DNA from: an uncultured Clostridium sp.
GTDB lineage: Bacteria > Bacillota > Clostridia > Lachnospirales > Lachnospiraceae
Direction of reading: 5' to 3'
DNA: 8,861 nt
Assembly: GCA_905192625.1 (NCBI GenBank)
Contig: CAJJLI010000054.1
Location: 1 to 8,861 of the forward strand
Numbering within the stretch: the stretch's first letter is position 1; each line of letters starts with the position of its first letter. Shown piece after piece: positions 6,936-8,861 of the stretch. The translations under genes and the position numbers were made by a program. The notes beneath the pieces were generated by a model, which saw only the letters and a list, made by a program, of their open reading frames with translations, searched no databases and was not told the origin of the DNA.

Positions 6936-7207
6936 GTGGAGCTATGAAAAATTATGAAATTAATATCATTCGTATCTATTACTTTACTTATGATACGATT
7001 CTCCGAAACACATATTATTTCTTTTTTGGATAAGGCTGGCCACTGATCTACTTCTTTTAATTTTTCTTCATATATATTCTTAAAATCCTCAAATTCTGTC
7101 TCATCCATTCCATGACCATAATCATAAATCATTTGTGTTCCTATATTATACTCATCTAATACTGGTCTACCATTTGGAAAATAATCAATCTCAAAGGATA
7201 ACGGCAT
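6932..7207 (-). CDS. Hypothetical 91-residue acidic protein, family unknown
   Basis: The ORF encodes a small, soluble, acidic protein without signal peptide, membrane segment or cysteine cluster. The first half carries aromatic and glycine-rich text (FEIDYFPNGRPVLDEY, then MIYDYGHGMDETEFEDF); the second half looks like a beta-rich end (KKEIICVSENRIISKVID, NFIIFHSS). I do not recognise the family. The ATG at 7207 is the first in frame, with a TGA three codons upstream and no Shine-Dalgarno site. An alternative start is Met26, which has AGGA six bases before its ATG, giving 66 residues. No clear promoter is visible, and the terminator of the XRE gene stands just upstream. It may be a genuine orphan, an immunity-like small protein, or the remainder of a larger gene; the sequence does not decide. 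Confidence 0.55.
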   Translation of the reverse strand: MPLSFEIDYFPNGRPVLDEYNIGTQMIYDYGHGMDETEFEDFKNIYEEKLKEVDQWPALSKKEIICVSENRIISKVIDTNDINFIIFHSST

Positions 7208-7237
7208 GCTTATTCAAAACTAGTTATAATTTGACAT

Positions 7238-7283
7238 AAAAAATCAGGATTGTTTCACTTAATCAAGGAAACGGTCCTGATTT
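7238..7283 (-). terminator. Probable terminator of the XRE regulator gene
   Basis: A long hairpin with arms 7241-7256 and 7268-7283 and an 11-base loop. On the minus strand a 9-base outer helix (AAATCAGGA/TCCTGATTT) and a 5-base inner helix (GTTTC/GAAAC) are separated by two A-C mismatches. Six T follow (7243-7238), overlapping the stem base. It lies about 40 bases after the XRE stop codon. On the plus strand the two mismatches become G-U pairs and the stem is continuous over 16 bases, but no T-run follows there. Confidence 0.7.
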
Positions 7284-7323
7284 ATTTACTTTATATTTGA
7301 GTTAAATAACATGAATTGATACT

Positions 7324-7818
7324 TTAATTATTTTTGGAGTTTCTTTCAGAGTACTTTACCCATGTATAGAATATAAGGATTATTCCTATAACAAGGCAAC
7401 CAGCACTGACAGCTCCAATAAAGCCTGAAAAAAATTGTTCATATGCCTTTTCACCGGGTTGCCATATAACAGAATAAAATGCTGTAATGAAGGATATTAA
7501 TAAAGCACATATCGCCCCAACCAATGATTCATTTCTTTTCAAATTTTGAATTTCAGTAAGCAATAAGTTTATAGTTTTATTACTTTCTACCTCTAAACTT
7601 TCTGGTTCAATGTATTCACCCTTTAATAATTCACTCATTGAGACCTCCAATACTTTACTTAGCTCTTCAAATAATGAGCTATCTGGTAGGCACTTACCAC
7701 ACTCCCATTTTGACACCGCTTTATCCGTTACATTTAGATACTCTCCAAGCTCTGCCTGTGTGATTTTTTTCTTTTTTCTAGCATCCGCTATAAATAATCC
7801 AATTTTTTTTGCATCCAT
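7324..7818 (-). CDS. XRE-family helix-turn-helix regulator with two C-terminal membrane segments
   Basis: This 164-residue protein has a Cro/C1-type DNA-binding domain at about residues 4-66. The helix-turn-helix is visible in TQAELGEYLNVTDKAVSKWE (20-39), followed by the usual LPDSSLFEELSKVLEVSMSELLKGE. A short polar linker (68-97) leads to two hydrophobic segments (about 99-118 and 133-153) and a basic end (KYSERNSKNN). The regulator is therefore probably tethered to the inner membrane face. XRE proteins with such membrane tails are common in Firmicutes, but their signals and targets are mostly unknown. The start is ATG at 7818 with AAAGGAGG seven bases upstream. The promoter and inverted repeat upstream suggest autoregulation. 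It is followed by its own terminator, so it is likely monocistronic. Confidence 0.92.
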   Translation of the reverse strand: MDAKKIGLFIADARKKKKITQAELGEYLNVTDKAVSKWECGKCLPDSSLFEELSKVLEVSMSELLKGEYIEPESLEVESNKTINLLLTEIQNLKRNESLVGAICALLISFITAFYSVIWQPGEKAYEQFFSGFIGAVSAGCLVIGIILIFYTWVKYSERNSKNN

Positions 7819-7882
7819 GTTTAAACCTCCTTTACTAGCATAATAAATCCCAATTCACTAAATAAAAACCCACCACAGGTAG

Positions 7883-7918
7883 AATTGGTAGAGTATATGT
7901 AGATTTTGTCTATCAATT
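7883..7918. repeat. Inverted repeat at the XRE transcription start, candidate operator
   Basis: AATTGGTAGA (7883-7892) and TCTATCAATT (7909-7918) form a 10-base inverted repeat with one imperfect position, separated by 16 bases. Its right edge falls at the transcription start expected from the promoter just upstream, so binding here would block initiation. By analogy with other XRE genes it may be the site through which the regulator controls its own gene; this is inference. It could instead fold in the 5' leader RNA. Confidence 0.4.
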
Positions 7919-7924
7919 AGATTC

Positions 7925-7953
7925 ATTGTATCAGACTCACTTATCAGAAACAA
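7925..7953 (-). promoter_or_regulatory. Promoter of the XRE regulator gene
   Basis: On the minus strand TTGTTT (7953-7948) is followed after exactly 17 bases by TACAAT (7930-7925), a five-of-six match to the -10 consensus that also carries an upstream TG one base away (extended -10). Transcription would begin near 7918, leaving a leader of about 100 bases before the ATG at 7818. Confidence 0.7.
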
Positions 7954-7965
7954 CTCATTCTACTT

Positions 7966-8021
7966 AAGGCAAGTGGCCGAATTACTAGTTTTCAGCTACC
8001 CAACCGCTTGACGCCCGTCGG
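7966..8021. other. GC-rich, foldable non-coding patch between rubrerythrin and XRE genes
   Basis: 31 of 56 bases are G or C (55%), against a very AT-rich setting. It lies after the rubrerythrin terminator and before the XRE promoter and carries no ORF. On the plus strand CAAGTGG (7970-7976) pairs with CCGCTTG (8004-8010) through a G-U pair, with GG (7968-7969) opposite CC (8014-8015). A competing short hairpin, GACG-CC-CGTC, lies at 8010-8019. On the minus strand the wobble becomes an A-C mismatch. It matches no riboswitch or RNA class that I recall. It could be a small RNA, a binding site, a remnant of a repeat, or nothing. Confidence 0.3.
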
Positions 8022-8024
8022 AAT

Positions 8025-8056
8025 AAAAAAAGACCCAAGTCCTAAGACTTGAGTCT
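8025..8056 (-). terminator. Rho-independent terminator of the rubrerythrin gene
   Basis: On the minus strand AGACTCAAGTC (8056-8046) pairs over 11 bases with GACTTGGGTCT (8041-8031) with one G-U pair, around the loop TTAG, and is followed by seven T (8031-8025). It lies about 60 bases after the rubrerythrin stop codon. On the plus strand no T-run follows, so it serves the leftward gene. Confidence 0.92.
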
Positions 8057-8114
8057 AATTATATAAATGTTAATAGCGAATCAACCATTCCTGAACTTAT
8101 ACATAAATTATTAA

Positions 8115-8786
8115 TTAATAGTTCTCTTTTCTCACTTCAAAGTAACTTTGAGAATATTTGCACACTGGACATACTTCAGGTGCTTTTTTACCCATCACAA
8201 GATGTCCACAAACACGACATTCCCACATTGTTTCTTCACCTTTTTCGAATACCTTTTGCATCTCAACATTATTTAATAATGCACGATATCTTTCTTCATG
8301 GGATTTCTCTATTGCAGCGACTCTACGGAAACGTTCTGCTAGTTCAGCGAAGCCCTCTTCTTCTGCATCTTTCGCAAAACGATCATACATATCTGTCCAT
8401 TCGTAATTCTCACCTTCTGCTGCATGTAATAGATTTTGTGCTGTATTTCCAAGGTTACCAAGTTCTTGATACCAGATTCTTGCATGTTCTTGCTCATTTC
8501 TTGCTGTCTTTAAGAAAATTTCGGACAATTGATCATATCCTTCTTGTTGTGCAATATTTGCAAAATATGTATATTTATTTCTTGCTTGGCTTTCCCCAGC
8601 AAATGCTTCCATTAAATTTTTCTCAGTCTTTGTTCCAGCATAGATATTTCCGTTGGATTCCTTTTGTTCTACTTTCTCAAATTTAGAAGCTGGTTGCTTA
8701 CACACAGGACATGTAAAACCTTCTGGTAACTCTCCTTCATGAATATATCCACATACAGTACAACGGTATTTTACAGTTTCACTCAT
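8115..8786 (-). CDS. Rubrerythrin with rubredoxin-like domains at both ends
   Basis: This cytoplasmic non-haem iron protein of anaerobes reduces hydrogen peroxide with electrons from NAD(P)H via rubredoxin-type centres. In 223 residues it holds an N-terminal rubredoxin-like knuckle pair (C9-x2-C12 and C26-x2-C29), a ferritin-like four-helix domain, and a C-terminal rubredoxin-like pair (C190-x2-C193 and C206-x2-C209). All seven expected di-iron ligands are visible by alignment to the classical protein: E65 in [13 protein letters not shown]98 and H101 in NEQEHA, E126 and E129 in [11 protein letters not shown]160 and H163 in EKSHEERY. The start is ATG at 8786, set by AGGAGG (8802-8797) ten bases upstream; the frame stays open to an earlier ATG at 8840, which lacks such a site and adds 18 unrelated residues. 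No promoter is clear within the window, so it may be transcribed with a gene to the right. Confidence 0.95.
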   Translation of the reverse strand: MSETVKYRCTVCGYIHEGELPEGFTCPVCKQPASKFEKVEQKESNGNIYAGTKTEKNLMEAFAGESQARNKYTYFANIAQQEGYDQLSEIFLKTARNEQEHARIWYQELGNLGNTAQNLLHAAEGENYEWTDMYDRFAKDAEEEGFAELAERFRRVAAIEKSHEERYRALLNNVEMQKVFEKGEETMWECRVCGHLVMGKKAPEVCPVCKYSQSYFEVRKENY

Positions 8787-8796
8787 CTTAAATTTT

Positions 8797-8802
8797 CCTC
8801 CT
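8797..8802 (-). promoter_or_regulatory. Shine-Dalgarno site that sets the rubrerythrin start
   Basis: AGGAGG on the minus strand lies ten bases before the ATG of MSETVKYRC. It favours this start over the in-frame ATG at 8840-8838, because the rubredoxin-like fold begins directly with KYRCTVCGY. Confidence 0.8.
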
Positions 8803-8861
8803 AATAATTCACTTTTATCTTGATAATAAGTATGTAACATCTTTTCCGCTAATTCTGATAG

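Noticed and set aside
7610..7843. Plus-strand ORF of 77 codons opposite the XRE gene.
   Set aside because: It is antisense to the conserved helix-turn-helix domain and its phenylalanine run comes from the lysine codons on the other strand.
8158..8686. Two overlapping plus-strand ORFs (82 and 168 codons) opposite rubrerythrin.
   Set aside because: They are antisense shadows of a well-conserved gene, rich in His, Leu and Ser, without recognisable motifs or ribosome sites.
8787..8840. Eighteen-residue N-terminal extension of rubrerythrin from the ATG at 8840.
   Set aside because: There is no ribosome site ahead of it, while AGGAGG fits the internal ATG at 8786, where the rubredoxin fold begins.
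8815..8861. A minus-strand frame ending [18 protein letters not shown] that could be the C-terminus of a gene upstream of rubrerythrin.
   Set aside because: Only 15 codons are visible. The frame continuous with rubrerythrin ([13 protein letters not shown]) is equally open and looks equally plausible, so no call can be supported.
1..8861. CRISPR array, insertion sequence, tRNA or rRNA gene.
   Set aside because: I saw no regularly spaced repeats, transposase motifs, terminal inverted repeats, or tRNA/rRNA signature sequences on either strand.

Overview
The window reads as chromosomal DNA of a low-GC, anaerobic Firmicute, most likely a clostridial or Lachnospiraceae-type organism. The reasons are AT-rich codon use, strong AGGAGG ribosome sites, a leucine T-box in front of leuS, a rubrerythrin, and a leucyl-tRNA synthetase with the KMGKR signature that I associate from memory with Lachnospiraceae. 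The taxon is inference. Every gene I can support lies on the minus strand, so transcription runs from high to low coordinates.

Read in the direction of transcription (right to left): a peroxide-defence rubrerythrin with a rubredoxin-type zinc-ribbon/iron site at both ends, closed by a clear terminator (8025-8786). Next is a GC-richer non-coding patch that may fold (7966-8021). A promoter with an overlapping inverted repeat then leads into a small XRE-type regulator with two membrane segments, again closed by a hairpin (7238-7953). A 91-residue orphan ORF without a good ribosome site follows (6932-7207); its stop codon lies inside the TTGACA box of the leuS promoter. A complete T-box leader with CTC specifier, antiterminator and terminator (about 6660-6899) controls leuS (4199-6622).

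Downstream of leuS is a 550-base stretch with no intact gene. One minus-strand frame there looks like a decayed small membrane protein, or one to two very small ORFs (3751-4198). A promoter then drives an HD-domain phosphohydrolase that starts with TTG (1741-3648), whose UAG stop sits in the loop of its own terminator hairpin. After about 300 bases with an inverted repeat flanked by direct repeats comes an MBOAT O-acyltransferase (38-1444). The first codons of a closely coupled partner gene run off the left edge.

The genes do not form one pathway. They look like adjacent housekeeping and accessory units: oxidative-stress defence, a membrane-tethered regulator, aminoacyl-tRNA synthesis under tRNA-Leu control, nucleotide or nucleic-acid phosphohydrolysis, and cell-surface polymer acylation. 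I did not find convincing evidence of a new multi-gene system. The points most worth a second look are the altered LeuRS motifs, the dual-rubredoxin rubrerythrin, the GC-rich patch near 8.0 kb, the unknown 91-residue protein, and the interrupted frame after leuS.
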